Positions 50,863-59,946 are shown, numbered from the stretch's first letter. The stretch: 64,000 nucleotides of DNA from Vibrio atypicus (GCF_009811315.1 NZ_BLID01000001.1:806001-870000), one strand, 5' to 3'. The notes: a model not told the origin generated them from the letters alone. Numbers and translations are program-made.

Positions 50863-51960
50863 TTATCCATTAGGACGAAGCTTCACCCAAACAGTATCGT
50901 TCGAATTGATGGTAATAATTCGGTTGTATGACTGGTAACCATTCTTTGAAACAGTCACTTGGTGCTGACCTTTTGGTAGTACCACTTCAACTGGAGTACT
51001 ACCGTAACTAATACCATTGATGGTAACTGCGTCGTCATATTGGTCTGAACGAACGGTCACGTTAACCCAGCTTTTATCTACTTTTTTATTACTGTTCTTC
51101 TTCGCACTCTTCAAACAGTAACGGTTAGACACGTTCAATAGCTTACATGCCGTGGTTTTATCTGGGCGAGCTCTTAACTGCGCTTGGATTTGAGTGAAGT
51201 ACTGGTTAGTTCCTTCAAAGCTAGAGCGGACAACTTGAGACTCTTGTACGATGACGTTTAGTTGTACATCTTTAGCAAACTGTTTTGCTACATGAGCTTC
51301 AGTCAAACTATCGAGCAATTGAGATTTGAAGATCTTAACGGCTTTTTGCTTAGTAAGATATTGGCCTTGGTTAGAACATTCACCAAGCGTCATTGTTGCT
51401 GAACAAGTTGTCGTATAGCTGGTTTCCAGAACGCTGCTATCACGTAATTCACGATCAAGGCGTTTAACACGAGCATCGACTTTTTGCTCTTTTAAGTAAG
51501 AAAACTCTGATTTCAAACGAGCTTGCTTTTGCTTAACGTTTGACACGCGCATTTCGTTCTCCGAAATGGCTTGCTTGTTTTCCAGTAGAGATTTTTGCGT
51601 CTCTTTCACTGCTGCCCATGACTGGCGATATTCCGTTTGGTAGGACGCTAAATCAATCTCTGGATCTTCAAGAAGACGAGTATATTGGGTGTCCAGTGCG
51701 GTTTTAGCGCGATCACGTTTATTGATCAGTTCTTGCTCACTACGTTGTAGTCGGCTCTGTTCATTCTGAAGTTGCAGTAATTGTTCTGCTTCTAAGCTGT
51801 ATTCGGTCGAAACGGAATCAAGCTCAGATTCTTTATGTTTTATTTTACTTTCGATTGCGGTAACAGGGTCTGACGAGGCAGATTCTTCCGCAAATGTTGA
51901 AGTCGATACCCAAAAAGGGGCTAGCGCTAATAGTAACGCTGGGATGCGACGTTTGTTCAT
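50863..51960 (-). CDS. Secreted coiled-coil/PEGA protein, paralogue without SUMF1 domain
   Basis: 365 residues from ATG 51960 (ribosome site AGGGACTT); an upstream TTG would add five. Signal peptide about 1-24 (STSTFA-EE), then a coiled coil of about 140 residues, the same two Cys pairs as its neighbour (TCSATMTLGECSNQ; TTACKLLNVSNRYC) and a C-terminal PEGA domain (about 290-360: VNVTVRSDQYDDAVTINGIS, YGSTPVEVVLPKGQHQVTV). The shared order and spacing with the downstream gene show a tandem duplication, after which one copy gained or the other lost the SUMF1 part. PEGA domains are thought to bind surface or cell-wall structures; role here unknown. Confidence 0.85.
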   Translation of the reverse strand: MNKRRIPALLLALAPFWVSTSTFAEESASSDPVTAIESKIKHKESELDSVSTEYSLEAEQLLQLQNEQSRLQRSEQELINKRDRAKTALDTQYTRLLEDPEIDLASYQTEYRQSWAAVKETQKSLLENKQAISENEMRVSNVKQKQARLKSEFSYLKEQKVDARVKRLDRELRDSSVLETSYTTTCSATMTLGECSNQGQYLTKQKAVKIFKSQLLDSLTEAHVAKQFAKDVQLNVIVQESQVVRSSFEGTNQYFTQIQAQLRARPDKTTACKLLNVSNRYCLKSAKKNSNKKVDKSWVNVTVRSDQYDDAVTINGISYGSTPVEVVLPKGQHQVTVSKNGYQSYNRIITINSNDTVWVKLRPNG

Positions 51961-52469
51961 AAGTCCCTGCAACAAATAATATTTAATTCACAAATCTCTA
52001 AAACTCAAACTATCGCTTTCGGTCTATTTAATCAGTCCGTTGGCTAAAACGATAGGTCGATGTCAAAGACAAACAGTTGACACTCCTTTGTGCTAGTTGC
52101 CTTTCAGAGATATCTATTCGTCCTTTTTAGCACGCTTGGCTAAATTCAGCCTGCGATTCTATCACAAGTTTTGAGAAAATAAGGAAAGTGCTCCCGTCAT
52201 TCTGTGCGTATTGCCGAAATATTCAAGTAAGAAATCCGATTCTGTAAATAACTTCGCCTATAGAAGTGACATTGACCGTAAATAATGTGCACTTGATCAT
52301 TCTTCCGGACGGAGTTGTTAACAAGCCGCAACGATTAAGTGACTGCTTCTCAACAAAAAGTTGTCAGAAGCTAATATGCATGGACTTCCTTATGGGAGGG
52401 TATTGTTTCGATAATCTATAATTTTGTTATACCATTTGCCTTTATTGCTACTCTTCCGCGTGGGTTACT
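51961..52469. other. Long intergenic region upstream of PEGA and AraC genes
   Basis: 509 bp between divergent genes. One clear stem-loop (52345-52371: GCTTCT-CAAC, AAAAA loop, GTTG, 2-nt bulge, AGAAGC) lies about 100 bp before the AraC start. A 9-bp direct repeat TTGGCTAAA occurs near 52045 and 52135. No ORF with a credible start was found; I see no other known element. Confidence 0.4.
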
Positions 52470-53285
52470 ATGAATCTTCCACCTAAGCCACTAATTACTC
52501 CTGATGCAGCGAATGTTTTGTCACCGAAACCAGCAGAGTTGATCACCTTACCTTCTTATATGGAGTGCCATGATCACAGTTATACTCAGGTGGTCATTGG
52601 GCTTAAAGGACATGCGGAATTTGAGGTTAATGGCCAAGGGAACTTGGTTGGGCCAGGGCAGGGGTGTGTTGTTACTTCAGGCTCCGGACACGCGTTTGGT
52701 GGGGTTATCGGTCAGTCTGACATTTTGGTACTTAACATGCCGCGACCGAGTGATGACGACCCGCTGATGTTGCACAAACTTAACGAGCTCAATCAGCGTG
52801 ATACCTATTTTCAGCTTGATGGCCAAATTCAAAAGCTGATTCAAATGCTGGTTTGTGAAATGCAATCGAGCCCTGAAGATTTGCTCCTGAGTCGTGCATG
52901 TAACGATACGGTGATCGCGCTATTGCATCGTCACATGTCGGCTTTTGATAGTTTACGTAAAGAGTCTCGCTTTGATTTGGACGCGATTGATCGTTACATC
53001 GAACAAAACTTAAGCCACAAAATTTCAGTTGCTCAACTAGCGGGCAGTGTCTTTTTAGGAGAAAGTCAATTTCACAACCTGTTTAAAGAGCAAATGGGTA
53101 TTACACCTCACCAATATGTATTGGGTAAGCGTATTGATATGGCAAAGCAATTAATTGCACAAGGTAACTTGTCACTAGGGCAGGTTGCAGAGCTAACAGG
53201 GTTCTCTGGTCAAAGTACCTTTACGCATACATTCTCTCGCCTTCAAGGCATCTCTCCTTCCGTATACAAGAAACGAATTGGTTAA
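52470..53285 (+). CDS. AraC-family regulator, likely of the put operon
   Basis: 271 residues. An N-terminal cupin-like domain (HDHSYTQVVIGLKGHAEFEVNG, GPGQGCVVTSGSGHAFGG) precedes the AraC DNA-binding part with two helix-turn-helix units (ISVAQLAGSVFLGESQFHNLFKE; LGQVAELTGFSGQSTFTHTFSR). It lies directly before putA in the same direction with 187 bp between, and is the nearest regulator; since the PutA here has no ribbon-helix-helix DNA-binding part, an outside regulator is needed. Control of putA by this protein is inferred from position; the effector is unknown (proline would fit). Confidence 0.88.
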   Translation: MNLPPKPLITPDAANVLSPKPAELITLPSYMECHDHSYTQVVIGLKGHAEFEVNGQGNLVGPGQGCVVTSGSGHAFGGVIGQSDILVLNMPRPSDDDPLMLHKLNELNQRDTYFQLDGQIQKLIQMLVCEMQSSPEDLLLSRACNDTVIALLHRHMSAFDSLRKESRFDLDAIDRYIEQNLSHKISVAQLAGSVFLGESQFHNLFKEQMGITPHQYVLGKRIDMAKQLIAQGNLSLGQVAELTGFSGQSTFTHTFSRLQGISPSVYKKRIG

Positions 53286-53356
53286 AACTGAAAACATATT
53301 CCGAATATAATATTGCTTATTTGAGTGTGACTCTGTTTTTGTTTTGTTAAAAAACA

Positions 53357-53386
53357 GAGTTTTTAGCAAAAAACTCGGAGTTTTTG
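53357..53386 (+). terminator. Weak terminator-like hairpin after the AraC gene
   Basis: GAGTTTTT, AGC loop, AAAAACTC, then GGAGTTTTT. Stem is AU-rich, so efficiency is doubtful. Confidence 0.4.
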
Positions 53387-53412
53387 ACAAGTATTCCTCT
53401 CAAGCTCAAAAT
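53384..53412 (+). promoter_or_regulatory. Candidate sigma-70 promoter of putA
   Basis: TTGACA (53384-53389), 17 nt, CAAAAT (53407-53412), about 60 bp before the putA ATG. Confidence 0.45.
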
Positions 53413-53472
53413 ACACTGCAGGCCATTGTAGGAAACCTGATCGAATTTCAGGTGTGAGATTGAGGAAAACGC

Positions 53473-56400
53473 ATGTTTACAGCAACTGATGTGTTGAATG
53501 CTGAGTTTGTTGAGCAACCGCTTGATAAACTTTGGTCACTGATCTCGCCACTATACATGGTGGACGAGTCACAATGGCTAGAGCAGTTGTTACCTTTGGC
53601 AATTCCAACTGACGCTGAGAAAGCGCAAATTGCCAGCAAGACAACCGAGCTAATTGAAGCTATCCGCGCAGATAAGAAATCTATCCAGATGATTGATGCG
53701 CTGCTTTTAGAATATAGCTTGGATACGCAAGAAGGCATCTTGTTGATGTGTTTGGCTGAAGCGCTAATGCGTATTCCTGACTCGGCAACCGCAGATGCCT
53801 TGATTAGAGACAAGCTCAGCGTTGCGGATTGGAAATCACACCTGAAAAACTCTGACTCTGTTTTCGTCAACGCTTCTACTTGGGGCCTAATGCTGACAGG
53901 TAAGGTTGTTGGCCTATCTGAAGAAGAGTCTCAAAGCCCGGTAAGTGCAGTGAATCGCTTGGTCAATAAAATGTCTGAGCCAGTGATTCGCAATGCAATG
54001 CATCAAGCGATGAAAGTAATGGGGCACCAATTTGTATTGGGACGCAGCATTGCTGAAGCGCAGAAAAATGGTCGCTCTAACCGTGATAACGGTTTTACCT
54101 ACTCATATGACATGTTAGGTGAAGCGGCGCTGACTACTGCGGATGCAAATAAATACTTCAAAGACTACCTAATGGCGATTGAAGCCGTGGGTCGCGACCA
54201 ATATGGTAAAGAAACCAGCCCAGCGCCATCGGTTTCTATAAAGCTTTCTGCTCTGCACCCACGTTATGAAGTGGCAAATGAGCAGCGCGTTTTGACTGAA
54301 CTCAGCGATACCTTGATGCAATTGCTTCGTAGAGCGGTTGAGCTTGATGTAGCGATCACCATTGATGCAGAAGAAGCGGATCGCCTTGAGTTATCCCTTA
54401 AGTTGTTCGAACAGGTATATCGTAGCGATCTTGTTAAAGGTTGGGGCAAATTTGGCTTAGTTATTCAAGCCTACTCCAAACGAGCACTGCCTGTTCTAGT
54501 ATGGCTAAACGGCTTGGCGAAAGAGCAAGGTGACTTGATTCCTCTTCGTTTAGTGAAAGGTGCGTACTGGGATAGCGAAATCAAGTGGTCACAACAAGCG
54601 GGTTACGATAACTACCCAGTTTACACTCGTAAAGAAGCGACTGACGTTGCCTACCTTGCGTGTGCGAAATTCCTATTAAGCGACAATGTTCGCGGCAACA
54701 TCTTCCCGCAGTTTGCAAGCCACAACGCACAGACAGTGACTTCTATCGCTGTAATGGCTAAACATAAAGATTACGAATTCCAACGTTTACACGGCATGGG
54801 AGATTCTCTTTATAACCACGCGATGGCAGCTTATAAGCAATCAGTCCGCATTTATGCACCTGTAGGTAGCCATAAAGATTTATTGCCTTATCTAGTACGC
54901 CGTTTACTAGAAAATGGCGCAAACAGTTCATTTGTACACCGTTTGGTTGATGCGCGTTGTCCTGTTGACTCTCTGACTCAACACCCTGTTGATATGCTAA
55001 AAGCATTCGACACGCTGAATAACACCCAGATTCCACTGCCAACAGAAGTCTTCCCTGAGCGCAAAAACTCAATCGGTGTCAACGTTGATGTGGAAAGCGA
55101 AGCGAAGCCATTTGAAGCACAGGTGGAAAGTTTCCTTGATACGCAATGGACAGCGGCACCGTTCATCAATGGACAGAGTTTTGCCGAAAGCATGATCAAG
55201 GAAGGAAGGAACGTAGAAGCAGTTACTGCACCGTATGATCGTCGTATTCAAGTTGGTCAGGTTGCTTTTGCAAGCCTTGATCATGTTTCCGAAGCGATTG
55301 AAGGTGCGCAAGCTGCCTTTGGTGCTTGGCAAGCTACGCCATCAAAAGAGCGTGGTGATAAGCTTGAGAAATTAGCAGACCTTCTTGAAGATCACCTAGC
55401 TGAGTTGGTTGCGATTTGTCATCAAGAGGCTGGCAAAACCATTCACGACAGCATTGATGAAGTTCGAGAAGCGGTTGATTTCTGTCGTTACTACGCGAAG
55501 CAAGTGGATGCTTTAGGTGAGTTGACGATCACTGGCTTTGATGGTGAGACTCGTCAGATTTCGCGCCAAGGCCGTGGTGTGTTTGTTTGTATTAGTCCGT
55601 GGAACTTCCCGCTGGCGATTTTCTTAGGTCAAGTTACTGCCGCTCTTATTGCTGGCAATACCGTTGTGGCTAAACCTGCAGAACAAACAAGCTTGATTGC
55701 GGCTCGCGCAATGGAGTTGATGAACGAAGCTGGTTTCCCTGCTGGTACGGTTCAACTTCTTCCTGGTCGCGGAGCAGAAATAGGCTCTGCGCTAACTTCA
55801 CACCCAGCCATCGCAGGTGTTGCCTTTACTGGTTCAACAGCTACTGCACAGCGTATCAATCAGACGCTTGCGGCACGCGATGCTGCTCCTGTGCCATTTA
55901 TTGCAGAAACAGGCGGTCAGAATGCAATGATCGTCGACAGTACCGCGCTCCCTGAACAGGTGGTGCGTGATGTTATTCGCTCTGCATTTGCATCGGCAGG
56001 ACAACGTTGTAGTGCGCTACGTGTACTGTACGTCCAAGAAGATATTGCTGATCGCATTATTTCATTGATTCAAGGTGCAATGCAGGAGCTGTCAGTCGGT
56101 AAACCGTATCTACACTCAACAGATGTTGGCCCTGTAATCGATACAACAGCGAAAACAAAACTCACTAAGCATATTGAGCTGATGACTTCTACAGAGAAGA
56201 AAGTAGCTGAGTTGGCACTCTCTGAAGAGCATCAACATGGTGACTTCGTGGCTCCAAGTGCTTTTGAGATTCGCGACATCTCTTGTTTAAAAGAAGAGCA
56301 GTTTGGCCCTATCTTGCACATCGTTCGTTTTAAGGCGAATGAGTTAGCGCAAGTCGTCGATCAAATCAATAACACGGGTTTTGGTTTGACAATGGGTATC

Positions 56401-56592
56401 CACAGTCGTAACGAAACGACTTACCGTTGGATTGAGAAACACATCCGCGTTGGCAACTGCTACATCAACCGTGATCAAGTCGGTGCTGTTGTTGGTGTCC
56501 AACCGTTTGGTGGTCAGGGCCTTTCTGGTACTGGTCCTAAAGCGGGCGGTCCACACTACTTGTTCCGCTTTACTCAAACACAGTTTTCTTAA
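53473..56592 (+). CDS. putA: Bifunctional proline dehydrogenase / L-glutamate-gamma-semialdehyde dehydrogenase PutA (short form)
   Basis: 1039 residues. The N-terminal part is the helical arm and the FAD-binding proline dehydrogenase barrel (about 130-500: SVSIKLSALHPRYE, AITIDAEEADRLE, LRLVKGAYWDSEIKWSQ, GNIFPQFASHNAQT, RRLLENGANSSFVHRLVD). The C-terminal part is the aldehyde dehydrogenase (about 545-1035): CISPWNFPLAIFLGQVTAALIAGN, FTGSTATAQRIN, ETGGQNAMIVD and GQRCSALRVLY with the catalytic Cys, then EEQFGPILHIV. The E. coli-type N-terminal ribbon-helix-helix is absent, and so is the extra C-terminal ALDH-like domain, which is encoded by the next gene. It oxidises proline to glutamate. ATG follows GAGGAAAACGC. 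Confidence 0.96.
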   Translation: MFTATDVLNAEFVEQPLDKLWSLISPLYMVDESQWLEQLLPLAIPTDAEKAQIASKTTELIEAIRADKKSIQMIDALLLEYSLDTQEGILLMCLAEALMRIPDSATADALIRDKLSVADWKSHLKNSDSVFVNASTWGLMLTGKVVGLSEEESQSPVSAVNRLVNKMSEPVIRNAMHQAMKVMGHQFVLGRSIAEAQKNGRSNRDNGFTYSYDMLGEAALTTADANKYFKDYLMAIEAVGRDQYGKETSPAPSVSIKLSALHPRYEVANEQRVLTELSDTLMQLLRRAVELDVAITIDAEEADRLELSLKLFEQVYRSDLVKGWGKFGLVIQAYSKRALPVLVWLNGLAKEQGDLIPLRLVKGAYWDSEIKWSQQAGYDNYPVYTRKEATDVAYLACAKFLLSDNVRGNIFPQFASHNAQTVTSIAVMAKHKDYEFQRLHGMGDSLYNHAMAAYKQSVRIYAPVGSHKDLLPYLVRRLLENGANSSFVHRLVDARCPVDSLTQHPVDMLKAFDTLNNTQIPLPTEVFPERKNSIGVNVDVESEAKPFEAQVESFLDTQWTAAPFINGQSFAESMIKEGRNVEAVTAPYDRRIQVGQVAFASLDHVSEAIEGAQAAFGAWQATPSKERGDKLEKLADLLEDHLAELVAICHQEAGKTIHDSIDEVREAVDFCRYYAKQVDALGELTITGFDGETRQISRQGRGVFVCISPWNFPLAIFLGQVTAALIAGNTVVAKPAEQTSLIAARAMELMNEAGFPAGTVQLLPGRGAEIGSALTSHPAIAGVAFTGSTATAQRINQTLAARDAAPVPFIAETGGQNAMIVDSTALPEQVVRDVIRSAFASAGQRCSALRVLYVQEDIADRIISLIQGAMQELSVGKPYLHSTDVGPVIDTTAKTKLTKHIELMTSTEKKVAELALSEEHQHGDFVAPSAFEIRDISCLKEEQFGPILHIVRFKANELAQVVDQINNTGFGLTMGIHSRNETTYRWIEKHIRVGNCYINRDQVGAVVGVQPFGGQGLSGTGPKAGGPHYLFRFTQTQFS

Positions 56593-56612
56593 GATTAAGC
56601 AGGAGATTCATT

Positions 56613-57311
56613 ATGGTTCATCAAGTAACTCGTTTTTCTGATGCTTTTTCAGCTTGGGAAAATTGGAACCTAACAAACTTTGATTCTAAAAGTGAGTGCG
56701 TACTTGCTTTTAAACAGGCACTTGACTTGACTCAGCCTCCTTTGGCAGCAGTGGTGTCTTACCACATTGAGCAAGCATCCACATTGCTTGCAGAAACGCA
56801 CGAATTGGTTGGTCCAACCGGTGAAACCAACGAGCTTTATACTGCAGGCCGTGGTGTGGCTGTTGTTATTCAAAATGACCAATCAAATCAAGCCCAGAAG
56901 TCGGTAGTTTCTCAACTGACAGCGGCACTGATCGCGGGCAACAGCGTCATTCTTTGCAGTGATGATGCTGAGTTTTGCAAAGAACTTGAAGCTGCTTATA
57001 AGCAGTCTTCTCTACCAACTAACCTAGTACAGCTTGCCTCATTAGATGCTTATCATCAGCTGCTGGAGTCAGATGTACGTAGTGTTGGTTATGTTGGTAA
57101 TCCGGAGGTTGAACTTAGTATCAACCGTCAACTCTCGAAACGTGAAGGTGCCATTGTTGGCCTAGTTTCAGAAACGGATCTGGCGGCTATTCCGGTAGCT
57201 CATGATCCGCACTTATCGCTTCGCTTTATCACTGAGCGAACGCGAACAATAAATATAACAGCAGTGGGTGGTAATGCGACCTTGTTAGAACTTGGAAGCG
57301 AAACCCACTAA
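56613..57311 (+). CDS. Stand-alone ALDH-like domain homologous to the C-terminal domain of long PutA proteins
   Basis: 232 residues, 21 bp after putA with a good ribosome site (AGGAG). It is often labelled pyrroline-5-carboxylate dehydrogenase, but it is far too short and lacks the catalytic Cys and Glu motifs. From memory of the E. coli PutA tail I see parallel segments: VGPTGETNELYTAGRGVAVV (E. coli has GPTGERNTYTLLPRERVLCL), SQLTAALIAGNSVIL (TQLAAVLAVGGQVLW), GAIVGLVSETD and FITERTRTINITAVGGNATL (YIERSLSVNTAAAGGNASLM). In long PutAs this domain helps cover the ALDH active site and the tunnel. So this looks like a split-off PutA domain likely to bind PutA. Confidence in homology is high, in function moderate. 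Confidence 0.85.
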   Translation: MVHQVTRFSDAFSAWENWNLTNFDSKSECVLAFKQALDLTQPPLAAVVSYHIEQASTLLAETHELVGPTGETNELYTAGRGVAVVIQNDQSNQAQKSVVSQLTAALIAGNSVILCSDDAEFCKELEAAYKQSSLPTNLVQLASLDAYHQLLESDVRSVGYVGNPEVELSINRQLSKREGAIVGLVSETDLAAIPVAHDPHLSLRFITERTRTINITAVGGNATLLELGSETH

Positions 57312-57399
57312 CCCTTTTCTGTGCTCGCCCCTATCAACATTACACAATTACAGATAGGGGCATATAGGGAAGGCGATCTTTAAAAAGAGGACAAATCAC

Positions 57400-58887
57400 A
57401 TGGAAAATAGCTTTGCTATTACAACTACGTTTATTGCGTATCTACTTTTGATGCTTGCAATCGGCGTAATTGCGTATCAACGAACGAAGAACTCATCAGA
57501 TTATTTCTTGGGTGGCCGTTCGTTAGGGCCTTGGCCTGCGGCGCTTTCTGCAGGTGCATCTGATATGAGTGGCTGGTTGCTGCTTGGTCTACCGGGTTAT
57601 GCATACGCAGCGGGTATTGAGGCATTTTGGCTAGCCGGTGGTCTATTAGTTGGTACTTGGTTGAACTGGTTAATCAACGCAAAACGCCTACGAACTTACT
57701 CCATTACGACGGATGCACTGACTCTTCCTGAGTTCTTGTCGCGTCGTTTCAATGATAAATCAAAGATGATTCAGGTAATCTCTGCTTTCTTCATTCTTTT
57801 ATTCTTCCTTTTCTACACAAGTTCTGGCTTGGTAGCTGGCGGCAAATTGTTTGAGACAGTCTTTGGTTTGGATTACACCACAGCGGTGATTATCGGCACA
57901 GTTTGTGTTGTTTCGTACACTTTATTTGGTGGTTTCCTTGCGGTCTCTTGGACTGATTTAGTGCAAGGCCTGTTGATGGCGGCAGCACTATTGATTGTTC
58001 CGATTGCAGCAATGGAAGGTGGTTTTAGCGATCTAACTGGTCAGCTAGAAACAATTAACCCTGAGCTACTGACACTATGGAACGACTCGAAAGGTGAACC
58101 ATTGTCAGCAATTGCGATTATCTCGCTTGTTGCATGGGGTCTTGGTTACTTTGGTCAACCGCATATCTTGGCGCGTTTTAAAGCCTCTCGTTCAAATAAA
58201 GATCTGACAACAGCTCGTCGCATTGCTGTTATCTGGACTGCATTGTCTATGATTGGCGCACTGCTTGTTGGTGTAGTTGGTCTAATTTACGTGACTAAGT
58301 CGGGTGTAACCGTTGATGACGGTGAGAAGATCTTCATGCTGCTTGTGAACTCAATGTTCCATCCAGTGATTGCGGGTATCTTGCTTGCGGCGATTCTTGC
58401 GGCTGTGATGAGTACAGCGGATTCCCAGCTATTGGTTTCTTCTTCAGCATTGGCGGAAGACTTCTATAAGCAAGTGTTTAAGCAAGATGCTTCATCAGAA
58501 GAGATTGTGATGGTTGGTCGTATTGCTGTTGTGGGTATCTCGATTGTTGCACTTGTATTGGCGATGACTCCAGATAGTTCAGTTCTTGGTTTGGTGTCAT
58601 ATGCGTGGGCTGGTTTTGGCGCTGCATTTGGTCCGGCGCTTATTCTTAGCTTGTACTGGTCTCGTATGAACCGTAACGGTGCACTTGCAGGTATTCTCGT
58701 TGGTGGCATTACCATCGTCGTTTGGAAGCAACTAAGTGGCGGTTGGTTTGATGTGTACGAAATTGTACCGGGAATCATCTTCTCTACTCTTTCAATCATC
58801 GGTGTGAGTTTGATGACAGGTGAGCCTGAGGAGTCAGTTAAAGCTCAACATGCTAAATATCAGAAACAGCTTGTTGAATTAGACTAA
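57400..58887 (+). CDS. putP: Sodium/proline symporter PutP
   Basis: 495 residues with about 13 membrane helices of the sodium:solute symporter family. Motifs: SSDYFLGGRSLGPWPAALSAGASDMSGWLLLGLPG (starting about residue 32) with the Na/proline site Asp and the SGW loop, GGFLAVSWTDLVQGLLM, and the family signature GLGYFGQPHILARF-like region plus AAILAAVMSTADSQLLVSSSALAEDFY. It imports proline with sodium, feeding PutA. Third gene of putA-ALDH domain-putP (88-bp gap, no terminator). ATG follows AGAGGACAAATCAC. Confidence 0.97.
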   Translation: MENSFAITTTFIAYLLLMLAIGVIAYQRTKNSSDYFLGGRSLGPWPAALSAGASDMSGWLLLGLPGYAYAAGIEAFWLAGGLLVGTWLNWLINAKRLRTYSITTDALTLPEFLSRRFNDKSKMIQVISAFFILLFFLFYTSSGLVAGGKLFETVFGLDYTTAVIIGTVCVVSYTLFGGFLAVSWTDLVQGLLMAAALLIVPIAAMEGGFSDLTGQLETINPELLTLWNDSKGEPLSAIAIISLVAWGLGYFGQPHILARFKASRSNKDLTTARRIAVIWTALSMIGALLVGVVGLIYVTKSGVTVDDGEKIFMLLVNSMFHPVIAGILLAAILAAVMSTADSQLLVSSSALAEDFYKQVFKQDASSEEIVMVGRIAVVGISIVALVLAMTPDSSVLGLVSYAWAGFGAAFGPALILSLYWSRMNRNGALAGILVGGITIVVWKQLSGGWFDVYEIVPGIIFSTLSIIGVSLMTGEPEESVKAQHAKYQKQLVELD

Positions 58888-58904
58888 TTACGAAATTGTT
58901 ATTG

Positions 58905-58942
58905 AAAGCCCTTGAAACTATAAAGTTTCAGGGGCTTTTTTA
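58905..58942 (+). terminator. Terminator of the put operon
   Basis: AAAGCCCTTGAAACT, short loop, AGTTTCAGGGGCTTT, then a T-run. Confidence 0.9.
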
Positions 58943-59063
58943 TTTTGCGGCTATTTATTGAACATGGTTCACAGTTTGTGAACTTAAGTTTGAGCCTTCG
59001 GAACCAAGGTATTAAAAATATGTCCACTATCAATAACCACACCATATTTAGGGAGAGAGCGAG

Positions 59064-59294
59064 ATGCCACAGATTTACTGCCATTGCTGCAATAAAATGA
59101 CAGCACACAAAGTTGTTATGAAGCGATGTGAGGGCAATGAACAGTCGATGGTGAAAAGTCTAGCTTGTTTTTTTGGGACCCTATTTCAAGGTGCGCATTA
59201 CATGAAGATGGAAAAACAAAGCTTTTGCCGAGTATGTAATACGCAAGCAGATATTGTGAGTTCCAATGATTTTTCTGGTGTCAAAGCTGCTTAG
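59064..59294 (+). CDS. Small zinc-ribbon-like protein
   Basis: 76 residues. Two Cys pairs, YCHCCNK (Cys6 to Cys9) and FCRVCNTQ (about 53-56), 43 residues apart, fit a zinc ribbon. The stretch between contains CFFGTLFQGAHYMKMEKQ. Strong ribosome site (AGGGAGAGAGCGAG). Resembles Vibrio proteins annotated as hypothetical; no function known. It lies between the put operon terminator and the Lrp/AsnC gene and has no operon partner. Confidence 0.65.
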   Translation: MPQIYCHCCNKMTAHKVVMKRCEGNEQSMVKSLACFFGTLFQGAHYMKMEKQSFCRVCNTQADIVSSNDFSGVKAA

Positions 59295-59370
59295 CCATAG
59301 AGCCAAGTGACCAAACCACCAAAACCTGATATCAAAAACCTCTCTCTCTAGGTTTCTAGTGGGTGTTTCG

Positions 59371-59404
59371 CTTATTATTGGTCTTAATCTAAACCAATAA
59401 TAAG
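59371..59404. promoter_or_regulatory. Perfect 12-bp inverted repeat at the start of the Lrp/AsnC-type gene
   Basis: CTTATTATTGGT, 10 nt, ACCAATAATAAG. It ends 8 bp before the ATG and overlaps the place of the ribosome site. It could be an autoregulatory operator (AsnC-type proteins often repress themselves) or an mRNA hairpin that limits initiation. Confidence 0.65.
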
Positions 59405-59412
59405 AGCACTAA

Positions 59413-59889
59413 ATGGACTTAGACCGTATTGATCGTGAGATCCTCCGTACCCTAAATCTCAAGGGACGACTGCCGATTGTTGAATTGGCAAAACAGGTCA
59501 ACTTGACCACTTCTCCTTGCTCAGACCGAGTCAAACGTCTTGAAAAAGAAGGCTACATCAAAGGCTATCATGCTGAACTTAACCCTGAGAAATTAGGTTT
59601 AGACGTCCAAGTCTTTATTCATATACGTCTCGATCAAACTAGCTTTTCTATTTTTGATAAGTTCGCTCAAGCAGTTTCTGACATGCCAGAAATTGAAGAA
59701 TGTTATTCATTGTCAGGTGACTTTGACACCATGATTAAGGTAAGAGTGAAAGATATGAAAGCGTATCAGGCGTTTATGTCGACAAAGATGGGAACTTTAC
59801 CTGGTGTGATTCAAACTCGAAGCGAGGTAGTGATTGAAGAGCACAAAACCAGCTTTGGCGTGAACGCGGATTTGATCAGTAAGCTGTAA
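59413..59889 (+). CDS. Lrp/AsnC-family regulator
   Basis: 158 residues, full family length. N-terminal helix-turn-helix (LDRIDREILRTLNLKGRLPIVELAKQVNLTTSPCSDRVKRLEKEGYIKGY) and a C-terminal RAM ligand domain (VQVFIHIRLDQTSFSIFDKFA, CYSLSGDFDTMIKVRVKDM). It is more like the specific amino-acid regulators (BkdR/PutR type) than global Lrp. It lies close to the put genes, and in alpha-proteobacteria an Lrp/AsnC protein (PutR) controls putA; whether this one does is inference. The start region contains a perfect inverted repeat. Confidence 0.92.
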   Translation: MDLDRIDREILRTLNLKGRLPIVELAKQVNLTTSPCSDRVKRLEKEGYIKGYHAELNPEKLGLDVQVFIHIRLDQTSFSIFDKFAQAVSDMPEIEECYSLSGDFDTMIKVRVKDMKAYQAFMSTKMGTLPGVIQTRSEVVIEEHKTSFGVNADLISKL

Positions 59890-59911
59890 TTTGATGACAA
59901 GCTGAAAAAGA

Positions 59912-59936
59912 AAAGGGAAGCTCATGGCTTCCCTTT
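59912..59936. terminator. Bidirectional terminator between the Lrp/AsnC gene and the DUF445 gene
   Basis: AAAGGGAAGC, 5-nt loop, GCTTCCCTTT. Confidence 0.85.
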
Positions 59937-59946
59937 AACGTGTCTA

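Noticed and set aside
56613..57311. A working pyrroline-5-carboxylate dehydrogenase
   Set aside because: Only 232 residues, without catalytic Cys or the ELGGK-type base; best read as a separate PutA tail domain.
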